Part shown: piece after piece, positions 56,880 to 64,000 of the stretch
Layout of the letters: each line of letters begins with the position of its first letter
How positions within the stretch are numbered: position 1 is the stretch's first letter
Source: Clostridia bacterium
GTDB lineage: Bacteria > Bacillota > Clostridia > Monoglobales > Monoglobaceae
Assembly: GCA_017409575.1 (NCBI GenBank)
Contig: JAFQSM010000053.1
Coordinates: forward strand, 1 to 64,000
Length of the DNA stretch: 64,000 bases
Direction: 5' to 3'
The notes under the pieces: generated by a model
Told to the model about the DNA's origin: nothing
Database searches by the model: none
Seen by the model: only the letters and a program-made list of their open reading frames with translations
Program-made: the position numbers and the translations under genes

Positions 56880-57778
56880 GACTTTTTCGTTAAATTTTTC
56901 TCAATTTCACGTAATCCGTCTTGTTTCTTTGTATTTTCAACTGCCAAATCGATAATTCCAAAAAGGTCCTCTACCGACATATCGCCGCTTATTGTAAGAC
57001 GGGTAAAATGCTCGATACCCTCTTTTGTATTGTTGGCAAGATAGTCCTCACCACTTTCGGCATTGTTGACCAGAATCTGCATTCTGTATCCTGCATATTT
57101 CGAAAGATTTGAAGTTGCGGTGTTGTATCCCCCAAACGGATATGAAAAAACAAAGCAGCTCTTGTTCAGATTCCGTTCAATCAGATACCGCGAAAGTCTT
57201 AACTCTTCCTGCACCTCGGCAGGCGAAAGCATAGTCATATTACGATGAGTATGCGAATGCGAATGTATGTCAATTACACCGCTTTTCTGCATCTCACGCG
57301 CTTGCTCCCATGTAAAGTGCGAATTCCCTACAACTCCGCTTTCTGCTGTGGCTCCGACAGTTGAAGTGACTACAAATATAGTTGCAGGAATGTCAAGCTT
57401 CTTTAAAATAGGATAGGCAATTTCATAATTGCTTAAGTATCCGTCATCAAATGTAACTATAATGGGTTTTTCGGGCAGACTTTCTCCCTTTTGGACCGAA
57501 TTATAATAATCGGCAACAAAAATCGGCGTGTAGCCTCGCTCCAAAATCCCAAGCATATGTGCTTCAAACAACTCCGGTGTGATATTTGCGCCCTCCGCGC
57601 CCTTGGGATAGGTTTCGGCAATATTATGGTACATAAGAACCGGGATTATGACATCTTCCGTTTTTTCACTTTCTGTTTCTTTGTCCAAAGTCATTTCTTG
57701 GGCAAAGTATATGTTCATATTAAAAGCCATAAGTGCCGCGATGATAAAAAGTGCAGCAATCCGTGTTTTTGCTTTCAT
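56876..57778 (-). CDS. Polysaccharide deacetylase (NodB-like), secreted or membrane-anchored
   Basis: 300 residues. An N-terminal hydrophobic segment (IAALFIIAALMAFNMNIYFA) is a signal peptide or anchor. The NodB domain shows VIPVLMYHNIAE, the metal-binding Asp pair in IIVTFDDGYLSNYEIA, the H-x3-H motif in DIHSHSHTHRNM, and FSYPFGGYN. Such enzymes remove acetyl groups from peptidoglycan or other surface glycans, and some act in spore development. The ATG at 57778 follows AGGAG. It is the last gene of the rho operon, 13 bp after rho. Confidence 0.92.
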   Translation of the reverse strand: MKAKTRIAALFIIAALMAFNMNIYFAQEMTLDKETESEKTEDVIIPVLMYHNIAETYPKGAEGANITPELFEAHMLGILERGYTPIFVADYYNSVQKGESLPEKPIIVTFDDGYLSNYEIAYPILKKLDIPATIFVVTSTVGATAESGVVGNSHFTWEQAREMQKSGVIDIHSHSHTHRNMTMLSPAEVQEELRLSRYLIERNLNKSCFVFSYPFGGYNTATSNLSKYAGYRMQILVNNAESGEDYLANNTKEGIEHFTRLTISGDMSVEDLFGIIDLAVENTKKQDGLREIEKNLTKKS

Positions 57779-57791
57779 TATTTTTCTCCTG

Positions 57792-59108
57792 TCAGTCAAG
57801 TATTTTACCTATGTTTGACACAAGTTGTTTGTTGTCGTCGGTCTTCATAAGCCAATTTATAATAAGTTCGGTAACCTCGGCAGTATTTTTGTTTGAGTAT
57901 GCCTTGCGGATACTGCGGATTGCATCAAGTTCCTCAGGTGTAAGAAGAAGTTCTTCGTGTCGTGTTCCTGATTTTGCTATATCTACCGCCGGGAATATCC
58001 GTTTTTCCTGCAAGGTGCTGTCAAGACGGATTTCCATATTGCCCGTACCTTTAAACTCTTCAAAAATAACATCATCCATACGGCTGCCCGTCTCAACAAG
58101 AGCAGTTGCAAGGATTGTAAGGCTTCCGCCCTCCTCGATATTTCGTGCCGCACCAAAAAACCGCTTTGGCTTAAAAAGTGCACCCGGGTCAATTCCGCCC
58201 GACAAAGTTCTTCCTGAAGGCTGAACAATCAGATTGTAAGCCCGCGAAAGTCTTGTCAGGCTGTCAAGCAGAATGACAACATCCTGCTTATGTTCAACAA
58301 GGCGTTTTGCCCTTTCAAGTACAATTTCTGCCACTTTTGCATGGTTTAACGGTTCTTCGTCAAATGTCGAATAAATCACATCGCCCTTAACACTGCGCTG
58401 CATATCAGTAACCTCTTCGGGTCTTTCGTCAATCAAAAGCATAATAAGATGCACATTTGGATTGTTTTCGGTTATGCTGTTTGCAATGTTTTTAAGAAGC
58501 GTGGTCTTACCCGTTTTTGGCGGTGCTACAATTATGCCTCTTTGACCCTTGCCGATTGGTGCAACAAGGTCTATAAGCCTTGTAGAATAATCTGTTTTGC
58601 CTCGTTCAAGGCAGAGTCTTTCGTTTGGATAAATGGGTGTCAGGTCATCAAAAGACTTGCGCCTTATCGAAACATCAACTTTGTCACCGTTCACCGTCTG
58701 GACATAAAGAAGTGCCTGATAGCGTTCGCCCTCGTGTTGCATACGGGCGTTTCCAACAATAAAATCCCCCGTTTTTAAGTTAAATCTGCGGATTTGATTT
58801 GACGAGACATACACATCATTTTCGCCCGACTGATAGTTGTCACATCTTAAAAATCCATAACCATCCGCCATAACCTCAAGCACACCGCTCATCAGGTTGG
58901 TGCGCCTTACCGGGTCCGAATAAACGGTAGCTTCCTGCAAATCATTTTCTGTATCCTCGTTTGTTTGTTCTTTTTGCAAGGCTTTTGCCTCTTTTATTGC
59001 TTCAATAAGCTCACTTTTTTTCATCCCCGAAATCTTTTTTATTCCAATCTCGGCTGCAAGAATTTGTAATTCCTTTAGTTTTAGGGCTTTTAATTCTGTA
59101 GTTTCCAT
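57792..59108 (-). CDS. rho: Transcription termination factor Rho
   Basis: 438 residues. An N-terminal Rho-N helix-extended-loop ([19 protein letters not shown]) is followed by the RNA-binding cold-shock-like domain ([35 protein letters not shown]). The ATPase ring domain has Walker A APPKTGKT at 195-202, Walker [12 protein letters not shown], and the R-loop [15 protein letters not shown]. Normal length. It sits 7 bp after cvpA in the operon. Confidence 0.98.
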   Translation of the reverse strand: METTELKALKLKELQILAAEIGIKKISGMKKSELIEAIKEAKALQKEQTNEDTENDLQEATVYSDPVRRTNLMSGVLEVMADGYGFLRCDNYQSGENDVYVSSNQIRRFNLKTGDFIVGNARMQHEGERYQALLYVQTVNGDKVDVSIRRKSFDDLTPIYPNERLCLERGKTDYSTRLIDLVAPIGKGQRGIIVAPPKTGKTTLLKNIANSITENNPNVHLIMLLIDERPEEVTDMQRSVKGDVIYSTFDEEPLNHAKVAEIVLERAKRLVEHKQDVVILLDSLTRLSRAYNLIVQPSGRTLSGGIDPGALFKPKRFFGAARNIEEGGSLTILATALVETGSRMDDVIFEEFKGTGNMEIRLDSTLQEKRIFPAVDIAKSGTRHEELLLTPEELDAIRSIRKAYSNKNTAEVTELIINWLMKTDDNKQLVSNIGKILD

Positions 59109-59115
59109 TTATGCC

Positions 59116-59736
59116 TTATTTCCCCTTCCCAATAAAGTTTAAAACAAAATTATTATGATATATTTCTGATGCAAATGTCGAATTTTCAACTTCATATGCA
59201 ACTCTGCTGTGTGGGTCAAGCGGTGAGAATAAAAAGAGTACGGCACATACAAGATAAAGCGCCAACACACCCATCATTCCGCCAATAACAGCTCCGCCAA
59301 GACGGTTACATTGCTTTATAACCGGAAGTTTGGTGAAAATATTAAAAATACTGCCGACAATACGAATTATAACCTTGCTTAAGATAAGAACTATAACAAA
59401 CGCAAGAATATTAACCAAAAGTACTGCAATCGCCTGAGCAAAGCCTTCTGTTGCAGCCTGAACGCCCTTGCCTATGTAATTTGACAAAACGCCAAATGTA
59501 TCTGTTGGCACATCAATAAGCGTATTCAGCTGATACTTCTTTTCAATTACCTCGACAAGCTTTTCAAAAATCGGAGTTTTGACAAGCAGGTCCGAGATAA
59601 CCGGATAAAGAAAGAATGAAATTATGATTGAAACAATATACGATGCGATTTTTACAAACGACCGCATAAGTCCTGCTTTGTAACCTGAATACACAAAAAA
59701 TACAACAACAGCCAAAACACAAATATCCGCCAGCAT
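59116..59736 (-). CDS. CvpA-family membrane protein
   Basis: 206 residues with four predicted membrane segments. ADICVLAVVVFFVYSGYKAGLMRSFVKI is the typical N-terminus, and NRLGGAVIGGMMGVLALYLVCAVLFL a typical later span. The family (colicin V production protein) has roles in envelope homeostasis that are not well defined. GGGGAGGAC precedes the ATG. Confidence 0.88.
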   Translation of the reverse strand: MLADICVLAVVVFFVYSGYKAGLMRSFVKIASYIVSIIISFFLYPVISDLLVKTPIFEKLVEVIEKKYQLNTLIDVPTDTFGVLSNYIGKGVQAATEGFAQAIAVLLVNILAFVIVLILSKVIIRIVGSIFNIFTKLPVIKQCNRLGGAVIGGMMGVLALYLVCAVLFLFSPLDPHSRVAYEVENSTFASEIYHNNFVLNFIGKGK

Positions 59737-59754
59737 ACCAAGTCCTCCCCAAGA

Positions 59755-60852
59755 TTATTTTATGTCAATAATTTCCGCACTGTTGTCGCCAAGTGACAAC
59801 AATTTGCTGCGTCCGTCAAAAATTTTTACCGCCTTGACATCTTTGCTTGCCTTAAGTTCCTGCTTAAGTTTGCCTTTGGGACTGATTCTTACAAGGTTGT
59901 CATGCGTTGCCGCCACTATGCACTCACCGTTTACATCAATCGCACGAACCTCGCTTCCGCAGTCAAAACTTCCTCTCAGCTTTCCGTCAGATGAATAGCT
60001 TTCCAAAACAGTACTGTTAAGTCCGCTGTCAAACGCCAGGACCAAATTGTTTTTATTTTCGATATTTACCTTAAGCAGATTTCTTCCGCCAAAATCCACT
60101 TCAAATTTTTGCTTGCCTGAACGTTTGTATCCATACAAGCCACTTTCAGTAAGAGCAATAACCGAGCCGTCATCATTAAACGCAAGTTTTGCAACAATGC
60201 CGGGTACTTCTGCAATACATTCGGGTTCTTTTTGCGAAGACGGGTTTATCAGCAGAATTTTGCTGCAAAGCGCCTCCTTGTCTGTCATAACCTGCGCCAC
60301 CACAAGCTTATTGCTTGATGAAACATCAATGTCACCTATGTATCCGCTTCCGCTGTGCCATTTAAAAAGCTCTCTTCCGCCTTTGCCATAAAGCGCAACC
60401 ATACCCTTAAAACCAAGTTCGTCTGTTGCAACTGCTATATAACCATTATTATTCACTTTTGCAGTCAATATTTCATTCTCTGTTTTAATTTGAGCAACTG
60501 CTTTTTCCTTTTTAAAGGTCTTTACCTCTTTGCCGTTTATATCTGCAAGCATAATATATTTCCCTGATATTCGAACAAAAGGCGATGTTGCCGCTGAGAC
60601 AATTGTCCAGGCTTCGCGGCCTGCTTTGTCAATCGCAAATATACCCTCGTTGTTTACCAAAAGAACTTCTTTGCCATAATCAATAATGTCATATTCAACA
60701 CCCGTCTGAAAGTTCAGTCTGAGAGCGCTGGTTTTTGAAAAGAAATCCTTTATTTCAGGATTTGAAATTACCATAATCAAAATCGCCACAATAACCAGGA
60801 TAATCGCCAATATTCTTTTTTTGTTAAATGCTTGTTTGATATTTACTTTCAT
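59755..60852 (-). CDS. DUF5711-type membrane-anchored beta-propeller protein
   Basis: 365 residues. One N-terminal membrane anchor (ILAIILVIVAILIMVISN) is followed by an extracytoplasmic domain of repeated beta units (EVLLVNNEGIFAIDKAGREAW, KYIMLADINGKEVKTF, YIAVATDELGFKGMVALYGKGGRELF), a PQQ/WD-like propeller. The arrangement fits DUF5711, common in Clostridia beside cvpA. Function unknown; a sensor or scaffold at the cell surface is only a guess. Confidence 0.75.
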   Translation of the reverse strand: MKVNIKQAFNKKRILAIILVIVAILIMVISNPEIKDFFSKTSALRLNFQTGVEYDIIDYGKEVLLVNNEGIFAIDKAGREAWTIVSAATSPFVRISGKYIMLADINGKEVKTFKKEKAVAQIKTENEILTAKVNNNGYIAVATDELGFKGMVALYGKGGRELFKWHSGSGYIGDIDVSSSNKLVVAQVMTDKEALCSKILLINPSSQKEPECIAEVPGIVAKLAFNDDGSVIALTESGLYGYKRSGKQKFEVDFGGRNLLKVNIENKNNLVLAFDSGLNSTVLESYSSDGKLRGSFDCGSEVRAIDVNGECIVAATHDNLVRISPKGKLKQELKASKDVKAVKIFDGRSKLLSLGDNSAEIIDIK

Positions 60853-60888
60853 TTCTATCTCTCCAAGGCAAATTTTTTAGCATTGCTC

Positions 60889-61635
60889 TTAATAAAAAAT
60901 CTTTTTTAAAAATAGTCCCTCGGGCGGTGCGGTCATTCCTGCACGCCGTCTGTCACAGCTTTCAATTATTTGTCTGATACTGTCTTCGGGTATTCTTCCT
61001 ACACCAACTTCGACCAAAGTCCCTGCAATAATCCTTACCATATTGTAAAGAAACGCGTCGGCTTCGACCTCGATTTCAATTTGTTCATTCCACTCAAGGC
61101 TCTGCCTTACCTCACACGCACGGATTGTCCTGATGGTAGTTTTCTGTGACCCTCCTGCCGCCATAAAAGCCGAAAAATCATATGTTCCGCAAAAGTCATT
61201 TGCCGCAAGCTTCATTTTTTCTATATCCAGATTATACGGAACAAACCATGTATATTTCGAAGTAAACGGATTTTGAATAGTCGAATTCCATATTTTGTAT
61301 ATATATCTTTTCCCAATGCACGAAAACCTCGCGTTGAAATCATCAGCTTCGTACCAGGCGCTTGTCGCGGATATCGAATCCCCCATAAGATGATTATTTA
61401 TGGCATACGGCAGTCTTTCAATCGGTATTTTTGTGTCACTTTTAAAGTTGAAAACATATTCCAATGCATGAACACCCGCATCGGTACGGCTGCAACCCGT
61501 AACCGAAACCTTTTGACCTGTGAGTTCCGAAAGTACGGTTTCTATCCTTTCCTGAACGGTTATGCCGTTGTTCTGAAACTGCCAGCCGTGATACATAGTG
61601 CCGTCGTACATAATTTTTACTGCTATATTTTTCAT
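60889..61635 (-). CDS. truA: tRNA pseudouridine(38-40) synthase
   Basis: 248 residues. The catalytic Asp is in VSVTGCSRTDAGVHALEY; KIMYDGTMYHGWQFQNNG is the conserved start, and FLYNMVRIIAGTLVEVG the C-terminal motif. It modifies the anticodon arm. The ATG at 61635 overlaps the ecfT stop (ATGA); a longer upstream frame overlaps ecfT and is rejected. Located right after ecfT, its usual position in Firmicutes. Confidence 0.97.
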   Translation of the reverse strand: MKNIAVKIMYDGTMYHGWQFQNNGITVQERIETVLSELTGQKVSVTGCSRTDAGVHALEYVFNFKSDTKIPIERLPYAINNHLMGDSISATSAWYEADDFNARFSCIGKRYIYKIWNSTIQNPFTSKYTWFVPYNLDIEKMKLAANDFCGTYDFSAFMAAGGSQKTTIRTIRACEVRQSLEWNEQIEIEVEADAFLYNMVRIIAGTLVEVGVGRIPEDSIRQIIESCDRRRAGMTAPPEGLFLKKIFY

Positions 61636-62447
61636 AACAAACCACTCACCTGAAAATAATTTGCAAGCAATATAAGTGCAGAAAAAATCAAAACCACAAA
61701 CCAGCAAACGCCGTCACGATAACCAAGCTTAAGTTCGCGAAGCCTTGTCCTGTTTTCGCCTCCGCGATAACATCTGCATTCCATTGCAGTAGCCAAATCA
61801 TCAGCGCGTCTGAACGCACTTATAAAAAGTGGTATAAGTATCGGTACCATCGCTTTTGCACGGTTTATTATGTTTCCGCTTTCAAAATCTGCACCCCTTG
61901 CAGTCTGTGCTTTTATTATCTTGTCAGTTTCTTCAAGAAGAGTCGGGACAAACCTGAGTGCAATTGTCATCATCATAGCAAACTCATGCGCCGGCACACC
62001 AATTTTTTTAAGCGGTGAAAGAAGCCTTTCTATGCCATCGGTAAGCGCTATCGGCGAGGTTGTAAGAGTAAGAATTGAGGTCCCGAAAACAAGGAAAAAC
62101 AGCCTTAAAACCATATAAACTGCCTGCGTCAGACCCTCATATGTTATTTTAAGAAAACCCCATTTCCACAAAATTCTTCCGTCAGTCAAAAGAAGATTAA
62201 AAAGCGCAGTTATTGCCACAAACATCATTATAGGTTTAAGGCCTTTTAGCACAAATCTGACGGGGATTTTAGAGAGTGCTACAATCAAAGCTGTAAAGGC
62301 AAAAAGTACAAAATACCCCAAAAAGCTTTTGATGCAGAATATCACCGCTATATATACTATCGCACACAAAATTTTTGTTCTTGGGTCTAATTTGTGTATA
62401 AATGACTTTCCCGGAAAGTACTGACCCAATGTAATATCCTTAAGCAC
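61632..62447 (-). CDS. ecfT: ECF transporter membrane scaffold EcfT
   Basis: 271 residues. Several membrane segments plus the two coupling motifs: ALRFVPTLLEETDKIIKAQTARGADFE and AFRRADDLATAMECRCYRGGENRTRL (the A-R-G and C-R-G Arg motifs that contact the ATPases). It starts with GTG behind AGAGGTGAGAGG, four bases after the ecfA2 stop. It forms the shared module for vitamin S-components, such as ThiT encoded at 19,916. Confidence 0.96.
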   Translation of the reverse strand: MLKDITLGQYFPGKSFIHKLDPRTKILCAIVYIAVIFCIKSFLGYFVLFAFTALIVALSKIPVRFVLKGLKPIMMFVAITALFNLLLTDGRILWKWGFLKITYEGLTQAVYMVLRLFFLVFGTSILTLTTSPIALTDGIERLLSPLKKIGVPAHEFAMMMTIALRFVPTLLEETDKIIKAQTARGADFESGNIINRAKAMVPILIPLFISAFRRADDLATAMECRCYRGGENRTRLRELKLGYRDGVCWFVVLIFSALILLANYFQVSGLL

Positions 62448-62451
62448 CCTC

Positions 62452-63306
62452 TCACCTCTTTTCGTTTTTCAAAACTTTCTCAATTTCAGCCTTTGCTGTA
62501 TCCAAAGTATAAATTCCCGCAGGAACAGGAAATCCTTTTTCTCGCAGTTTGTCACAGATTTCGGTAATTTGCGGAACGGCAAGTCCCAAATCTTTAAGCT
62601 CGTGTGTTTTTTTGAAAATTTCGGAAGTTTTGTCATACATCACAAGTCTTCCATGATTCATAACCATTATTTTTTGAGTAAGATTTGCCAAATCCTCCAT
62701 ACTGTGAGAAACAAGTATAACTGTGATTCCCAGTCTTTTGTGCATATCTCTTATCTTGAACAAAATCTCGTCACGACCTGCAGGGTCAAGTCCTGCAGTA
62801 GGCTCGTCAAGAATAAGCAGTTTTGGCTCCATCGCAAGCACACCTGCAATCGCAACACGGCGTTTTTGTCCGCCCGAAAGCTCAAATGGCGACTTTTGCA
62901 ATATATCTTCATCCAATCCAACAAGATTTGCGGCAGACTCTACCCGTCTTTTTATTTCGTCTTTAGGAAGACCCATATTTGTCGGACCAAAAGAAATGTC
63001 CTTAAAAACAGTTTCTTCAAAAAGCTGATATTCGGGGTATTGCATAACAAGACCGGTCTTAAACCTCATCGCTCTTTTGTCACAATTTTTGGAATGAAGT
63101 ACCTGACCGTCAATTTCAATACTGCCCGAAGTCGGCTTTATAAGTCCTGCAATCATCTGAATAAGGGTAGACTTGCCTGAGCCTGTGTGACCCATAAGAC
63201 CAATAAATTCACCCGAATTCAAAGTAACACTTACATTTTCAACTGCAGCCGACTCAAACGGCCCACCGCTCATATAGGTATAACTTACATCAGTCAGTTT
63301 AATCAT
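62452..63306 (-). CDS. ecfA2: ECF transporter ATPase EcfA2
   Basis: 284 residues. Walker [11 protein letters not shown]-loop [17 protein letters not shown] signature [13 protein letters not shown], Walker [14 protein letters not shown] and the switch His in [10 protein letters not shown] are all in place. The ATG at 63306 follows AAGGGG and overlaps ecfA1's stop by 8 bp; the longer frame is not supported. Partner ATPase in the heterodimer that powers vitamin uptake. Confidence 0.96.
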   Translation of the reverse strand: MIKLTDVSYTYMSGGPFESAAVENVSVTLNSGEFIGLMGHTGSGKSTLIQMIAGLIKPTSGSIEIDGQVLHSKNCDKRAMRFKTGLVMQYPEYQLFEETVFKDISFGPTNMGLPKDEIKRRVESAANLVGLDEDILQKSPFELSGGQKRRVAIAGVLAMEPKLLILDEPTAGLDPAGRDEILFKIRDMHKRLGITVILVSHSMEDLANLTQKIMVMNHGRLVMYDKTSEIFKKTHELKDLGLAVPQITEICDKLREKGFPVPAGIYTLDTAKAEIEKVLKNEKR

Positions 63307-64000
63307 TGTCGGCACCCCTTTCACTTTGGTATACCGACAAAATTTTATTTACACATTCGTCAGCAGTCAATATATCTGTCTCAAAATCAAAGCCTTCTTT
63401 TTTAAGAAGATATGCTAGCTCGGTTGCCTGAGGCACATCCAGTCCTATCTCTTTAATTTCTTCCACTCTGGAAAAAACCTCTTTGGGCAATCCATGCATT
63501 ATGATTTTGCCATGGTCAATAACAACCACGCGGTCAGCCTGGGCAGCCTCTTCCATAAAGTGAGTTATCATAACAACCGTCATACCTTCATCACGGTTAA
63601 GTTTTTTGACAGTTTCCAGAATTTCGCGTCTGCCCTCGGGGTCAAGCATTGCAGTCGGCTCGTCCATAACAAGCACATCAGGCTTCATTGCAAGAACTCC
63701 TGCAATGGCAATACGCTGTTTTTGCCCGCCCGAAAGCATATGCGGTGCATGTTCCTTATACTCGGACATATTCACAGCATCAAGAGCATAATCAACTCTT
63801 TCGCGGATTTCTTGCGGATTAACTCCCAGATTTTCGGGTGCAAATGCAACATCCTCTTCGACAATTGTAGCAACAAGCTGGTTGTCAGGATTTTGAAAAA
63901 CCATACCCACTCTTTGTCTTATTTCATAAAGAAGACTTTCGTCAGAAGTCAGAAATCCGGCAACCAAAACTGACCCTTTTTCGGGTACTAAAATCGCATT
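63299..64000 (-). CDS. ecfA1: ECF transporter ATPase EcfA1 (partial, 5' end outside window)
   Basis: The last 233 residues of the gene; the frame is open to the right edge ([15 protein letters not shown]...). The N-terminus with Walker A lies outside. Visible are Q-loop [11 protein letters not shown], signature [13 protein letters not shown], Walker [14 protein letters not shown] and the switch His in [11 protein letters not shown]. EcfA1 is identified by its place before ecfA2-ecfT and the Q-loop PDNQ. First visible gene of the long operon ending in the deacetylase. Confidence 0.95.
   Translation of the reverse strand, partial: NAILVPEKGSVLVAGFLTSDESLLYEIRQRVGMVFQNPDNQLVATIVEEDVAFAPENLGVNPQEIRERVDYALDAVNMSEYKEHAPHMLSGGQKQRIAIAGVLAMKPDVLVMDEPTAMLDPEGRREILETVKKLNRDEGMTVVMITHFMEEAAQADRVVVIDHGKIIMHGLPKEVFSRVEEIKEIGLDVPQATELAYLLKKEGFDFETDILTADECVNKILSVYQSERGADND

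Overview
The window is about 64 kb of low-GC chromosome from an anaerobic, spore-forming member of the Clostridia (Firmicutes/Bacillota). The evidence is spoIVA, a 1,171-residue pyruvate:ferredoxin oxidoreductase, the electron-bifurcating NfnAB pair, a long Alu-containing SRP RNA, ECF-type transporter ATPases, and strong GGAGG ribosome binding sites. The family within the class cannot be fixed from the sequence alone. Plant polysaccharide genes at the left end suggest a gut or rumen lifestyle.

Region 1 (1-12,900) is an accessory carbohydrate locus. It holds two sugar ABC permeases, a GH105-type unsaturated glucuronyl/galacturonyl hydrolase, a membrane-anchored AraC-type regulator (YesN/YtdP type), a GH20-like TIM-barrel protein and a GH28-like beta-helix protein. 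An RCC1-repeat secreted protein runs off the left edge. Three promoters in this region share one geometry: a tandem direct repeat of an A-rich half-site ending in TGTCA that abuts the -35 hexamer, with a 17-bp spacer to the -10. Together they define a local regulon for the AraC protein. The locus is also decaying. It contains an esterase broken by two frameshifts, a tandem-amidohydrolase gene broken by a stop codon and a frameshift, and a relict second copy of the GH20-like gene with an internal deletion of about 600 bp.

Region 2 (12,944-19,613) is the complete F-type ATP synthase operon atpIBEFHAGDC, on the minus strand behind a consensus promoter. The c subunit carries a sodium-type motif with two carboxylates (E31 and E64). 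The epsilon subunit lacks its C-terminal helical domain.

Region 3 (19,681-38,132) is mixed housekeeping. It contains a TPP riboswitch with thiT, sulP with a HIRAN-TPR gene, ybaB and dnaX, and the SRP RNA. An unexplained three-way-junction inverted repeat follows, then a nucleotidyltransferase, a lipid kinase, a HAD phosphatase, spoIVA, an AI-2E-family permease and rhamnulokinase. The region ends with a Na/Pi cotransporter, a KdpDE-like two-component system, and rpsB-tsf behind a structured leader. Rhamnulokinase is metabolically linked to region 1 but has its own promoter.

Region 4 (38,170-53,232) covers redox and cell-surface genes: nifJ, a tiny cysteine-rich protein behind a LysM/GH18 spore-type glucosaminidase, nfnAB, a topoisomerase III, a DUF1292 protein, ruvX, an aldo/keto reductase, a second lipid kinase, a ferritin-like/VIT1 iron transporter and an OFA-type MFS permease.

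Region 5 (53,239-64,000) holds the lower-glycolysis operon pgk-tpiA-gpmI and a long minus-strand operon ecfA1-ecfA2-ecfT-truA-DUF5711-cvpA-rho-polysaccharide deacetylase; ecfA1 is cut by the right edge. No tRNA, rRNA, insertion sequence, prophage or CRISPR array was seen. No wholly new multi-gene system was recognised. The best leads are the three-promoter AraC regulon, the eroding duplicate, the three-way-junction element and the two-carboxylate c-ring.
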